Shown: positions 20,857 to 29,186 of the stretch, one piece after another
Layout: each line of letters starts with the position of its first letter
How positions within the stretch are numbered: position 1 is the stretch's first letter
Position numbers and translations under genes: made by a program
The notes under the pieces: model-generated
What the model saw: the letters and a program-made list of their open reading frames with translations, nothing else
What the model was told of the DNA's origin: nothing
Database searches by the model: none
DNA from: Spartobacteria bacterium
GTDB taxonomy: Bacteria > Verrucomicrobiota > Verrucomicrobiia > Chthoniobacterales > UBA10450
NCBI GenBank assembly: GCA_003169975.1
Contig: PNAA01000043.1
Span: 21,603 to 85,602, forward strand
DNA: 64,000 nucleotides
Reading direction: 5' to 3'

Positions 20857-22146
20857 ATGAGATTTCCTCTCGCGCTAACGACGAAGATTGCCGCTTACAT
20901 CGTCGGCCAGAAAATCCGTGGGACGAAGAAGTTCGCCACCGTCCTGCAACTCGAACCGCTGCACACTTGTAACCTGACGTGCACCGGCTGCGGCCGGATT
21001 CGCGAATATTCCACCTCGCTCAAGGACATTCTGCCCTTGGAAGATTGCCTCTCGGCCGCGGTCGAGTGCAACGCCCCGATGGTCTCGATCTGTGGTGGCG
21101 AACCGCTGATTTACCCGCAAATCGAAGCTCTCGTGCAGGGTCTGCACGAGCAAGGCCGGATCATTTACATCTGCACCAACGCGATGTTCATGCGCAAAAA
21201 GATGCGCGAATGGATGGCGAGTGAATACCCGAAACGGGCGGCGTTCATCGATGAAAAAATCGCCGCTCTCCTGGCGGCCAATTTGATCAACGAGAAAGAC
21301 GCCGCGGCGATTCGGCAAGGGCCGAAGGATGCCTCGAAGCCGACGATCGGGCCGAGCCGATGGATGTACTGGAACGTGCACCTCGACGGCCTCGAGCGGA
21401 CGCATGATTTAATCGTGGAACGCGAGGGCGTCTTCAAGGAATGCATCCTCGCGATCAAGATGGCGAAGCAGCTCGGCTATCAGGTCGCGACCAACACCAC
21501 GATCTATAAGGAAACCGACATGGGCGAAGTCGAGCAGATGTTCGATTACCTGAGCGATCTCGGGGTCGACGGGCACACCATTTCGCCCGGATACGAATAC
21601 GACTCGGCGAAGAAGGACATGATCAAGCGGCTCAACTTGCAGCCGGAGAATTTCTTCCTCACCCGCAAGATGACGATCGAGAAATTCAAGAAGATCGAGC
21701 AATGGATGAAGGATTACACCCTCTTCGGGACGCCGATTTATTTCGAGTTCCTCGCCGGCAAACGCGACCTGACCTGCTCCGCCTGGGCGATCCCGACGCG
21801 CAATATCGCGGGCTGGAAAGGCCCGTGCTACCTGATGACGGACGCGCATTATTCCAGCTACCAGGAGCTTTTGGACAAAGTGCAGTGGGACAAATACGGC
21901 GTCGAGAACGGCGTCGTGAAAGACAGTCGTTGCGAGAATTGCATGGTGCATTGCGGCTACGAGCCGACCGCCAGCCTCGGGCTCAACGCGCAGCGAGGCG
22001 ACACGTGGAAAACAGTGCGGTTCAATTTTGGCGCGAAACCAAAGCCGACCGGCAAAGGCAACGAGATTACGGCCTACAACGGCGTTACCTCCGGCAACGG
22101 ACATCTCACCGGCAAGAAGGCGGAGCCAGCCGCGCAAGCGTCGTGA
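20857..22146 (+). CDS. hpnH: Hopanoid radical-SAM enzyme, adenosyl-hopene transferase
   Basis: Joins the adenosyl group of SAM to the hopene side chain, the first step to extended C35 hopanoids. 429 residues, a little longer than usual because of a Gly/Lys/Ala-rich tail. The radical-SAM cysteines are Cys38, Cys42 and Cys45 (CNLTCTGC), followed by SICGGEPLIYP. The C-terminal part has SRCENCMVHCGYEPT. shc follows after 9 bp, so the two are very probably one operon for hopanoid synthesis. Confidence 0.93.
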   Translation: MRFPLALTTKIAAYIVGQKIRGTKKFATVLQLEPLHTCNLTCTGCGRIREYSTSLKDILPLEDCLSAAVECNAPMVSICGGEPLIYPQIEALVQGLHEQGRIIYICTNAMFMRKKMREWMASEYPKRAAFIDEKIAALLAANLINEKDAAAIRQGPKDASKPTIGPSRWMYWNVHLDGLERTHDLIVEREGVFKECILAIKMAKQLGYQVATNTTIYKETDMGEVEQMFDYLSDLGVDGHTISPGYEYDSAKKDMIKRLNLQPENFFLTRKMTIEKFKKIEQWMKDYTLFGTPIYFEFLAGKRDLTCSAWAIPTRNIAGWKGPCYLMTDAHYSSYQELLDKVQWDKYGVENGVVKDSRCENCMVHCGYEPTASLGLNAQRGDTWKTVRFNFGAKPKPTGKGNEITAYNGVTSGNGHLTGKKAEPAAQAS

Positions 22147-22155
22147 GCATGAGAC

Positions 22156-24159
22156 ATGGGTAATTCCTCCGCGAACATCATCGCGTTACCGCGCATTTCG
22201 GCGAAGGACGGAACGCCGCGCCTCGCGACCAACGAGGAGCTGGCGGAGGCCATCTCGCTGGCCCAACAAAATCTCCTTCGCCAGCAAAAGCCCGACGGCC
22301 ATTGGGTCGGCGAGTTGATGGTCGATAGCACGCTCTGCTCCGATTACGTGCTTTTCATGCACTGGCTCGGGGAGGTGGACGAGCCGATCCAGCGCCGCTG
22401 CGTTAAACACATCCGGAAGCGCCAGCTCCCCGACGGCGGCTGGAACATCTACTTCGGCGGCCCGAGCGAGATCAGCGCCTGCGTCAAAGCCTACTTCGCG
22501 CTCAAGCTGGCCGGGCACAGTCCCGAGGCGCCTTTCATGCAGGAAGCGCGCGCCAATATCCTGCGGCTCGGCGGCATCCCGCGGATGAATACCTACAGCA
22601 AGCTTTACCTGGCATTGTTAGGCCAATTCCCCTGGAAATATCTGCCGGCCATTCCGGTCGAGATGGTGCTCCTGCCGAGCTGGTGCTTCTTCAACATCTA
22701 CAAGATGTCGTCCTGGAGCCGGGCCATGCTTATCCCGCTCGCGATCATCAATCATTTCAAGCCGACCCGCGGGCTGCCGGAAGACAAGCAACTGCACGAG
22801 CTTTATCCGGTCGGCACCGAGCATAATGATTTCACCCTGCCGCGGGATCAACGCCTGCTCACCTGGCGCAATTTTTTCCTGCGCGCCGATCGTGCCCTGA
22901 AACTCCTCGAACGCTGGCACAGCCGGCCGCTCCGCCAGCGCGCGCTGGAGGAAGCGGAACGCTGGATGGTCGAGCGAATCGGAGAGGGGAGCGATGGGCT
23001 GGCCGCGGTTTTCCCGGCGATGCTGAATTCGATTATCGCCTTGCGCGCCCTCGACTATCCCAAAAAGCATCCGCTCTACCAGAAGGCGTTGAACGATTTT
23101 TCCGGCCTTTTTGTCGACGACCCGGAGGACTTTCGGATCCAGCCCTGTCTCTCGCCCGTTTGGGACACCGCGATCAACATCATCGCGCTCGCCGAATCCG
23201 GTTTTCCCGCGCAGCATCCCTCGCTGCAACGGGCGGCTCGGTGGCTGCTCGACAAGGAGGTTCGTATTCGTTGCGACTGGACGGTCAACAATCCGCATCC
23301 GGAAGCGAGCGGGTGGGCCTTCGAATACAACAACGTTTATTACCCCGATACCGACGACACCGCGATGGTGCTGATGGCGTTGCGGCTCGTCCGGCCTAAC
23401 GAACAGGCGGAGTTGGCGGAAATCTTCGAGCGTGCGCTCAGTTGGCAACTAAGCTTCCAATGCCGCGACGGCGGCTGGGCGGCCTTCGACAGGGATGTCA
23501 CGCGTCACTGGCTCGAAGATATGCCGTTCGCCGATCACAACGCGATCCTCGATCCGACCTGCAGCGACCTGACCGCGCGGACGCTCGAGTTGTTAGGCTA
23601 CATCGGGTTCAATCCCGGCCGGTTGCTGGTGCGCCGGGCGGTTCGCTATCTGCGTGCGACGCAGGAGGACGACGGCTCGTGGTACGGCCGGTGGGGCGTA
23701 AACTACATTTACGGGACGTGGCAGGTGCTGCGCGGCCTGCGGGCGATCGGCGAAGACATGACCGCGGATTGGATCCTGCGTGGACGCGACTGGCTGGAGA
23801 GCTGCCAGAACGACGACGGCGGTTGGGGCGAAAGCTGCGCCTCTTACGAAAATCCGGATCTCAAAGGCCAAGGCGCAAGCACCGCGTCGCAAACGGCCTG
23901 GGCGCTGATGGGGCTTTGCGCCTGTGGCGATCTCGATCGGGCGAGCGTGCAGCGCGGGTTGCGCTATCTGCTCTCGACGCAGCGCGAGGACGGCGCCTGG
24001 GATGAGTTAGAAATTACCGGCACCGGTTTCCCGCGAGTCTTCTATTTGAAGTACGACATGTATCGCCAGAATTTTCCGCTTCTCGCGCTGGCGACCTACG
24101 TCAATTACCGCAGCGGGATCGGCCACTACCAGAGTTTCTACCGCTGGTTCGGCAAATAG
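22156..24159 (+). CDS. shc: Squalene-hopene cyclase
   Basis: Cyclises squalene to hopene at the inner membrane. 667 residues, slightly above the usual length. The catalytic Asp motif is Asp398-Thr-Asp400-Asp401-Thr-Ala in YYPDTDDTAM, and repeated QW-type motifs appear (LPDGGWNIYFGG, CRDGGWAAFD, EDDGSWYGRWG, NDDGGWGES). The TAG stop is the first codon of a tandem repeat (TAGACGTTTTGCTCCGCG). Together with hpnH and the HpnG-like gene at 46.6 kb it indicates extended hopanoid synthesis. Confidence 0.95.
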   Translation: MGNSSANIIALPRISAKDGTPRLATNEELAEAISLAQQNLLRQQKPDGHWVGELMVDSTLCSDYVLFMHWLGEVDEPIQRRCVKHIRKRQLPDGGWNIYFGGPSEISACVKAYFALKLAGHSPEAPFMQEARANILRLGGIPRMNTYSKLYLALLGQFPWKYLPAIPVEMVLLPSWCFFNIYKMSSWSRAMLIPLAIINHFKPTRGLPEDKQLHELYPVGTEHNDFTLPRDQRLLTWRNFFLRADRALKLLERWHSRPLRQRALEEAERWMVERIGEGSDGLAAVFPAMLNSIIALRALDYPKKHPLYQKALNDFSGLFVDDPEDFRIQPCLSPVWDTAINIIALAESGFPAQHPSLQRAARWLLDKEVRIRCDWTVNNPHPEASGWAFEYNNVYYPDTDDTAMVLMALRLVRPNEQAELAEIFERALSWQLSFQCRDGGWAAFDRDVTRHWLEDMPFADHNAILDPTCSDLTARTLELLGYIGFNPGRLLVRRAVRYLRATQEDDGSWYGRWGVNYIYGTWQVLRGLRAIGEDMTADWILRGRDWLESCQNDDGGWGESCASYENPDLKGQGASTASQTAWALMGLCACGDLDRASVQRGLRYLLSTQREDGAWDELEITGTGFPRVFYLKYDMYRQNFPLLALATYVNYRSGIGHYQSFYRWFGK

Positions 24160-24390
24160 ACGTTTTGCTCCGCGAAACGCGAGGGCGGAGGTCGCTCTCC
24201 TGAAACGTCGCCCTGGGCCGCGCCTCCCATACGGAGGCGTCTACAGCAGACGGGATGTAAACGTTTCGCTCCGCGAAACGCGAGGAGCGGAGGTCGCTCG
24301 TCCTGAAATGTCGCCCCGGCCGCGTCTCCCACACGGAGGCGTCTACAGCAGAGGGGATGTAGACGTTTCGCTGTGCGAAACGCGGAGGTG
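24157..24390. repeat. Tandem repeat with 102-bp period (family D), about 2.3 copies
   Basis: Units begin at about 24157, 24258 and 24360 with TAGACGTTT(T/C)GCTCCGCGAAACG-type sequence and end with GGAGGCGTCTACAGCAG. Each unit carries GTAGACG...CGTCTAC inverted ends, shared with the single element at 28537-28638. The first unit supplies the shc stop codon. The gap of about 285 bp to the next gene holds nothing else I recognise. Confidence 0.8.
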
Positions 24391-24444
24391 ATTGCCGCCA
24401 CGAACCCCTGCACCGCGCTTCCAGAGGGAAGCGTCCACAGACAG

Positions 24445-24777
24445 CTAGCCTGGCGCGATTTTCCCGCCCCAGGAAAGAATCTTCGCTTTGGTCCCGGCCG
24501 CTTCGGCTTCCTTGATCTCGCCGTTGCGATTGTAGAATAACGAAAGACTCGTCCAGCCGATCTGATCGTTAGGCTTGAGCTCCACCGTCCTCTTCCCGGC
24601 CTCGATCGCTTCCGGAAAGCGTCCGAGCTTCATCAACGCCATCCCAAGTGCATGCCAGCCATCGAAGAATTGCGGGTCGAGCTCGACACAGCGGCGATAT
24701 TTTTCCACCGCGCCCTCGAGTTCACCGATCGCGAGGTCGCCGTTGGCGTCGTCGAAAATATCCTCGACCGATTCCAT
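24445..24777 (-). CDS. Small tetratricopeptide-repeat protein
   Basis: 110 residues, almost entirely TPR: GELEGAVEKYRRCVELDP, FFDGWHALGMALMKLGRFPEAIEAGKRTVELKP and DQIGWTSLSLFYNRNGEIKEAEAAG give about three repeats, probably a protein-protein interaction scaffold in the cytoplasm. No signal peptide. Partner unknown. Confidence 0.8.
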   Translation of the reverse strand: MESVEDIFDDANGDLAIGELEGAVEKYRRCVELDPQFFDGWHALGMALMKLGRFPEAIEAGKRTVELKPNDQIGWTSLSLFYNRNGEIKEAEAAGTKAKILSWGGKIAPG

Positions 24778-24800
24778 CGCGCCAGATTTACCAAAAGACT

Positions 24801-24893
24801 GTCATCCTGAGTGAAGCGAAGGATCTCCGACCATTTCTGCGTGCCAGAAAGATGGAAATAGTCAGAGATGTTTCGTTCCACTCAACATGACAG
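24801..24893. repeat. Inverted repeat, TGTCATCCTGAG...CAACATGACAG (family B)
   Basis: Left arm CTGTCATCCTGAGTGAAGCG and right arm TTTCGTTCCACTCAACATGACAG. It lies between the TPR gene and the PpiD/SurA-like gene. A related copy is at 55567-55669. Confidence 0.75.
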
Positions 24894-24929
24894 TGAAGGA
24901 AGCAATTAACATCCTGCCGCCAGCACCTG

Positions 24930-26474
24930 CTAGCCCGGGGCCGTCTGCGGCTTGGTCTCCTCGACTCCCGCCGCGCGACGGCGTTCCCGCAGCCATTCGT
25001 AGAAAACAACCTGATTCTGGTTGAGTAGCGCGCGGCTTTCGAGCGCCGGCCGCGCGGCGTCAAACTGTGCCGCAGTGAGGGCCTCGCGTTTCTCGAGCAC
25101 CGCGATAAAGCCACCATCGGGTGCGCTCACGTAATCGCTCACGCCCCCCGGGCTCAAGCTGCTCGCCGTTTGCTTGATGGATGGCATGTCGGGCGCCTCG
25201 TTTTTCGGCTTCGGTTCCGGCGCGGGGGTCGCGCCGGGCGGCTCGTCGACCAAAGCAAAGGCGGGCAGCTTCTCCAACTTCACACCCGCCTGGGTCGCGG
25301 CTTCCGCCAGCGGTTTACCATCCTTCAGTTCGTCCTGCAGCTTGTGCGCGATCTCGGTCGCTTTCTGCGCGACGATCTGCTGCACCCTTTGTTCCTTGAG
25401 CGCTTTCATGATCTCCGGTTGCGCCTCTGCGAGAGTGCGCGGCCGGGCCGGCTCGACGTTCATCAGGTGCTCAATCTCGAAGCCGTCGGGCGTTTGGATC
25501 GCGTCGCTGTTCGGCGACTCTTTGCTCAGGGCAAATGCCGCTGGCGCCAGCTGCGGCGTCCCGGTCAGCTGTGGATCAGGCGACGCCATGGAGAAATCGC
25601 CGGTTTCCTTGGGGGTGAGCTGGAACTTCGCCGCCACCTGGTCGAAGTCAGCGCCCTTAACCTGGAGTGCGTCGGTGAAATCATTGGCTTTGTCCGCGAG
25701 CTTTTGCAGGACATCGATGCGCTCTTTGCCTTTCAACTTCTTTTGCTCATCGGTCAGGCCAAACTGGACGAGCTTCACCTTTCGTTTCTCGTCCGTTTTC
25801 AACTGCGCCTTGTGCGACTCGAAATATTTCGCGATCTCGGTATCCTCCACTTGCGCGTCCTTGGCGAAATCTTCGGGGCGAAAGCGCACCACGCTCACGT
25901 CCATTCTCGCGTAAGCCTTTTCGAAGTCCTTCCGCATTTCCGACTCCGGCACGCTCACCCCGGCGCTCAAAATCTTTTTCACCCGTTCGAGCGCGATCTG
26001 ATCCGCCGCCAGTTCCTCGATTTGCGCCTCGCTAAAGCCCATCGGCGCGAGCGCGCGATCCACAAAATCGGTGTAGCGCGCGAGATCGAATCCTTTCTCG
26101 CCCCCGAAAGCGGGCAGCGCCTTCACCGCATCGGCAATCTCCGCGGTGGTCGGCTGGATCCCGAGCTGTTCCGCCTCGTGGCGCAGCACCATCAGGTTCC
26201 ACGAAAAATTCTCAAAAGCCTGCGTCTCGGTTTGCGCACCGGCCGCCAGGTGCTGGATCAAATCGTTCATCCCGAGCTGGCTGCTGAGCCGGAGGAGGCG
26301 CGCATTGCGCTGGAATTCCACCTGCGAAACGCTGCGATCGTAGATCTTCCCGACCGTGCCGTTCCCCAATTGCGAGAAATCGGTCTTGTTCCAGTACCAG
26401 GAGAAGGAGATGCAGACGAGGGCCGTGATGACGATCATCAGGACCTTGTGGTGCTTGCGCATTATGGTGATCAT
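24930..26474 (-). CDS. Membrane-anchored periplasmic folding factor (PpiD/SurA-like)
   Basis: 514 residues. A single N-terminal membrane anchor (KVLMIVITALVCISFSWYW) precedes a SurA-N/PpiD chaperone region (about 40-190). A divergent PPIase-like middle region (about 230-370) contains TPDGFEIEHLMNVEPARPRTLAEAQPE, followed by a Pro-rich linker and a C-terminal helical part. It probably helps outer-membrane proteins fold. ATG codons at 26474 and 26462 are both possible. Confidence 0.85.
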   Translation of the reverse strand: MITIMRKHHKVLMIVITALVCISFSWYWNKTDFSQLGNGTVGKIYDRSVSQVEFQRNARLLRLSSQLGMNDLIQHLAAGAQTETQAFENFSWNLMVLRHEAEQLGIQPTTAEIADAVKALPAFGGEKGFDLARYTDFVDRALAPMGFSEAQIEELAADQIALERVKKILSAGVSVPESEMRKDFEKAYARMDVSVVRFRPEDFAKDAQVEDTEIAKYFESHKAQLKTDEKRKVKLVQFGLTDEQKKLKGKERIDVLQKLADKANDFTDALQVKGADFDQVAAKFQLTPKETGDFSMASPDPQLTGTPQLAPAAFALSKESPNSDAIQTPDGFEIEHLMNVEPARPRTLAEAQPEIMKALKEQRVQQIVAQKATEIAHKLQDELKDGKPLAEAATQAGVKLEKLPAFALVDEPPGATPAPEPKPKNEAPDMPSIKQTASSLSPGGVSDYVSAPDGGFIAVLEKREALTAAQFDAARPALESRALLNQNQVVFYEWLRERRRAAGVEETKPQTAPG

Positions 26475-26538
26475 GGGATTGAGCGGGTTGGAGTGGCGAA
26501 TCTAGGGTCTCGCTCCCGGGCGGCAACTGATTTCTGTT

Positions 26539-26615
26539 TTGTGGTGGCGGTCTATGACCGTCGAAGGGCGGCGTCAACCGAAGGGGAACGGCGGTCACAG
26601 ACCGCCGCTACAACT
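26539..26615. repeat. Palindromic repeat (family C-like) overlapping the pafA stop codon
   Basis: GTGGTGGCGGTCTATGACCG on the left and CGGTCACAGACCGCCGCTAC on the right. The right end (GCTACAAC) read on the minus strand is GTTGTAGC and contains the TAG stop of the pafA homologue. Confidence 0.65.
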
Positions 26616-28023
26616 GCGGCCCGCGCCTTTGCGTGATGAATTGCTCGATCTCATCGACGTACGTCTTGAACGGGTCGCCCATCACGAGAAAATCGTGGCT
26701 CTCACAGGCGATCGAATCCCAGTTGATCACATAGGGCCGCCTTTCTTTGCGGAAAGAGGCCACGGCATGCGCCCGGCCGCTGGCTCGCGTATCGGCCGGC
26801 GGGGTGAGGGTGGCGTCTTTCTGGCGGACGAGGTTGTTCCACTCGCCGATGCGTTTGGCCGGTTTGAGGGCGAAAAAAAGGCCGCGGGCGGGATTAACGT
26901 TGTGATACTCGAGGTCGAGGCTCTGGAGCCACGGATCGTCCCAGGACAGATTCTCCGCCGCCATGAACGACTCGAGCAGCCACTTCTTGCTGATCCAATC
27001 GACCCCGCCGATCAACGCCTCGGGTTTGTGCGGCAAGGCATCGAGGGTGTAGCTCCAGCTCTCGAGCAACCAGTCCGTTTCTTCATCCGCCCCGCCAAGA
27101 TGTTTTTGCGCCAGCGCGTGCAGGCGCCATTGCACATCGAGCGCCCCGATCGTCCGGCCGTTCTCCAGCTCTACGATCCAACGCTGAGTCGAATCGCGCG
27201 AGATTTCCCGCGTGGCCTGCACCGCGTCGAGCAGCGTCAGGTCGTTAGGCAAGAGGCCCGCCTCGAGCAGGGTCAGGACGCACGCGGTCGTCCCGATCTT
27301 CAGCGCGTTCGCAAACGGGCTCATGTTCGAGTCGCCGATGAGCAGGTGGAGCCGGCGATACTTGCGGTAGTCGGCGAGCGGTTCGTCGCGCGCGTTAATG
27401 ATCGCGCGGTTGAACTGCACCCATTGGTAAATGTCGTTCACGATATGGTCAGCCCGCTGGCTGAGCTGGAAATCGATCACCTCTTCCGCCGGCGGCATCT
27501 CGAAATCGAAGGCCAGCGGGTTCGCCTGGCCGACCCGGCCCGCGCCGGTAAAAATCTGGCGCGTGGCCAGAAAGGCGAGGAGCGCACCGAGCGCGGCGGG
27601 GGTGAATTGGGCCTCGCGCTTCATCAGGTAGTTCTCATGACAACCGAAGGTGGCGCCGGTGTGGTGATCGACGTTGTTTTTGATGAACGAGACCGACCCG
27701 GCCACGCCTAACGAATCGAGCGCGGATTGAAGAAGCTGGTCGCCCGCCAGATCGTAGGCCGCGACGTCGCGCAGTTGCCGGCACTCGGGCGACGCGTATT
27801 CGATGTGGCCCATGTCGAGATAAATCCGGCCGCCGTTGAGCAGGAAACCGCCGTTCCCGGGCGGCTCCTCGTAGTCGCGATAGTGCAGGTCGATCGCGCC
27901 CGCGCGCTTTTTGCGGAAGAGATGATTCTTCACCCGCACCGGCCAGGCATCACCGTTTGGATGCACGGCGTCGCCGCTCACCAGGCAGCCGTACTCGGTC
28001 TCGATCCCTGCGATCCGATCCAT
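26608..28023 (-). CDS. Pup ligase / deamidase family protein (PafA/Dop)
   Basis: 471 residues of the glutamine-synthetase-like Pup ligase family, which attaches Pup to lysines (PafA) or deamidates and removes it (Dop). The N-terminal GIETEYG (6-12) carries ATP/Mg ligands. NGGRIYLDMGHIEYASPE has Asp70 at the catalytic-Asp position, and NNVDHHTGATFGCHENYL contains the GCHENYL form seen in PafA. Those features lean to PafA, but PafA and Dop cannot be separated firmly by eye. The ATG at 28023 is chosen. No Pup, UBact, proteasome subunit or ARC ATPase gene is in the window. The stop codon lies in a repeat. Confidence 0.88.
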   Translation of the reverse strand: MDRIAGIETEYGCLVSGDAVHPNGDAWPVRVKNHLFRKKRAGAIDLHYRDYEEPPGNGGFLLNGGRIYLDMGHIEYASPECRQLRDVAAYDLAGDQLLQSALDSLGVAGSVSFIKNNVDHHTGATFGCHENYLMKREAQFTPAALGALLAFLATRQIFTGAGRVGQANPLAFDFEMPPAEEVIDFQLSQRADHIVNDIYQWVQFNRAIINARDEPLADYRKYRRLHLLIGDSNMSPFANALKIGTTACVLTLLEAGLLPNDLTLLDAVQATREISRDSTQRWIVELENGRTIGALDVQWRLHALAQKHLGGADEETDWLLESWSYTLDALPHKPEALIGGVDWISKKWLLESFMAAENLSWDDPWLQSLDLEYHNVNPARGLFFALKPAKRIGEWNNLVRQKDATLTPPADTRASGRAHAVASFRKERRPYVINWDSIACESHDFLVMGDPFKTYVDEIEQFITQRRGPQL

Positions 28024-28088
28024 CCCTCCCGAGCATCCGATAGTGGCGCGAGATGGACAAGGGACAAAACGGAGCGCAACTTTCCCGG

Positions 28089-28517
28089 ATGACGACCAGA
28101 CCATTTCCCGCGCGCAGTCCGGCCGAGATGGTTGGTGGGCTGGTGCACTTTGGTCGCATGCTCGACAAGATCCGCGCGCATGCTAACGGTGAGATCCCGG
28201 CGGACTACATACCCAATCTCGGGAAAGGCTTCGATGGTCGCTCGGTGCGGTTCCTCGGAGTGAGCTACGACGACCTGGTCGCGCGCGTGCAGCAGGGCGG
28301 GACGGACGACGAAATCCTGCGCTGGGCCTTCGCCAAGGGTCGCAGGCCCTCGGAAGAAGAAATGGAAATCTGGAACGAGTTCATGCGGAAGTGCGGCTGG
28401 AGGGACAACATCTCGGAAACGCTCGTGCGCCGAAAAAAAGAGAGCGGGCTCACCGAGCGCGACGATATTGAGACGATGTTTCAATACATCGATGCCGACG
28501 AGGGGCGGGAGCTGTAA
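28089..28517 (+). CDS. DUF5069 domain protein
   Basis: 142 residues matching the DUF5069 pattern as I remember it: an N-terminal RSPAEMVGGLVHFGRMLDKIRAH, central GKGFDGRSVRFLGVSYDDLVARV, then GGTDDEILRWAFAKGRRPSEEEMEIWNEFM. Cytoplasmic, function unknown. It is divergent from the pafA homologue with about 65 bp between start codons, so the two may share a promoter region. Confidence 0.75.
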   Translation: MTTRPFPARSPAEMVGGLVHFGRMLDKIRAHANGEIPADYIPNLGKGFDGRSVRFLGVSYDDLVARVQQGGTDDEILRWAFAKGRRPSEEEMEIWNEFMRKCGWRDNISETLVRRKKESGLTERDDIETMFQYIDADEGREL

Positions 28518-28536
28518 GCGACGCGCTTTGCGGGCG

Positions 28537-28638
28537 CTGTAGACGCCGCCCTCTGGGCGGCGCGGCAAACAGCGGGTTCGAGAGCTTAGCCGGCGGAGTC
28601 CGCTTTACACCGCGCTTCGCAGAGCGAAGCGTCTACAA
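28537..28638. repeat. Inverted-repeat element with GTAGACG...CGTCTAC ends (family D)
   Basis: Starts CTGTAGACGCCGCC and ends AGCGAAGCGTCTACAA. The ends are shared with the tandem array after shc. It lies in the gap between the DUF5069 gene and a small membrane-protein gene. Confidence 0.7.
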
Positions 28639-28659
28639 CGCCTGGCGAGATGCGTCGCC

Positions 28660-28818
28660 CTACTTTAGCTCGACCCGCTCGCCCACTTTGTGTGGTGGTG
28701 GCGGCGGCTTTTGCCGGTAATCGATCACCGCCCAGGTGATGATCACCACCACGGCCACGAGCAAAGCCGACACGATCATCCGCCCTCGGGTCGGTCTCGC
28801 GGCCTCGGTTTGCGCCAT
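28660..28818 (-). CDS. Small single-span membrane protein
   Basis: 52 residues: a basic N-terminus (MAQTEAARPTRGR), one membrane helix (MIVSALLVAVVVIITWAVI), then a proline-rich tail (QKPPPPPHKVGERVELK). It lies 5 bp after the pterin dehydratase start on the same strand, within the probable leader of that operon. No database family recognised; coding potential is inferred from a clean membrane-protein layout and strand agreement. Confidence 0.55.
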   Translation of the reverse strand: MAQTEAARPTRGRMIVSALLVAVVVIITWAVIDYRQKPPPPPHKVGERVELK

Positions 28819-28823
28819 GGTCG

Positions 28824-29108
28824 TTATTCCGAGAGGGTGTCGATCCGTTCCGCGAGGCTGAAGTCGAGGTCGGTCAAGCCACCCTTGCTGTGGGTGGAGA
28901 GAATCAGGCGCACCTTGTTGAAGCGAATGTCGATGTCGGGATGATGCTCTTCGTCCTCGGCCACTTCGGCGACGCTGTTCACGAAATCAATCGCCTCGGA
29001 AAACTCGTCGAACTCGAAGGTCCGCTCGATGTGCTTCTTCTCCAGCTCCCATTCCGGGATCTTTTTCAGGCGGTTCTTTAGCTCGCTCGCTTTGATTAGC
29101 TCGGCCAT
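28824..29108 (-). CDS. phhB: Pterin-4a-carbinolamine dehydratase
   Basis: Dehydrates 4a-hydroxytetrahydrobiopterin, recycling the cofactor of aromatic amino-acid hydroxylases. 94 residues, normal length, with the active-site motif EEHHPDI (about 52-58) and the following FNKVRLILSTHSKGGLTDLD. No phenylalanine hydroxylase is in the window, but folE with a PTPS gene (57.6-59.5 kb) and the homogentisate genes hppD-hmgA (54.4-56.9 kb) are consistent with pterin-dependent aromatic metabolism. Confidence 0.92.
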   Translation of the reverse strand: MAELIKASELKNRLKKIPEWELEKKHIERTFEFDEFSEAIDFVNSVAEVAEDEEHHPDIDIRFNKVRLILSTHSKGGLTDLDFSLAERIDTLSE

Positions 29109-29186
29109 GACGGCAACACGAGTAACATCCCGTTTTGCTTTTGCAACGGGGAATCCAAGCGCTTTTACGCGCTCGTTTCCGACCGG

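Noticed and set aside
28660..28818. Considered as a UBact/Pup-like modifier near pafA
   Set aside because: It has a membrane helix and ends VELK, not a Gly-Gly-Gln/Glu tail.
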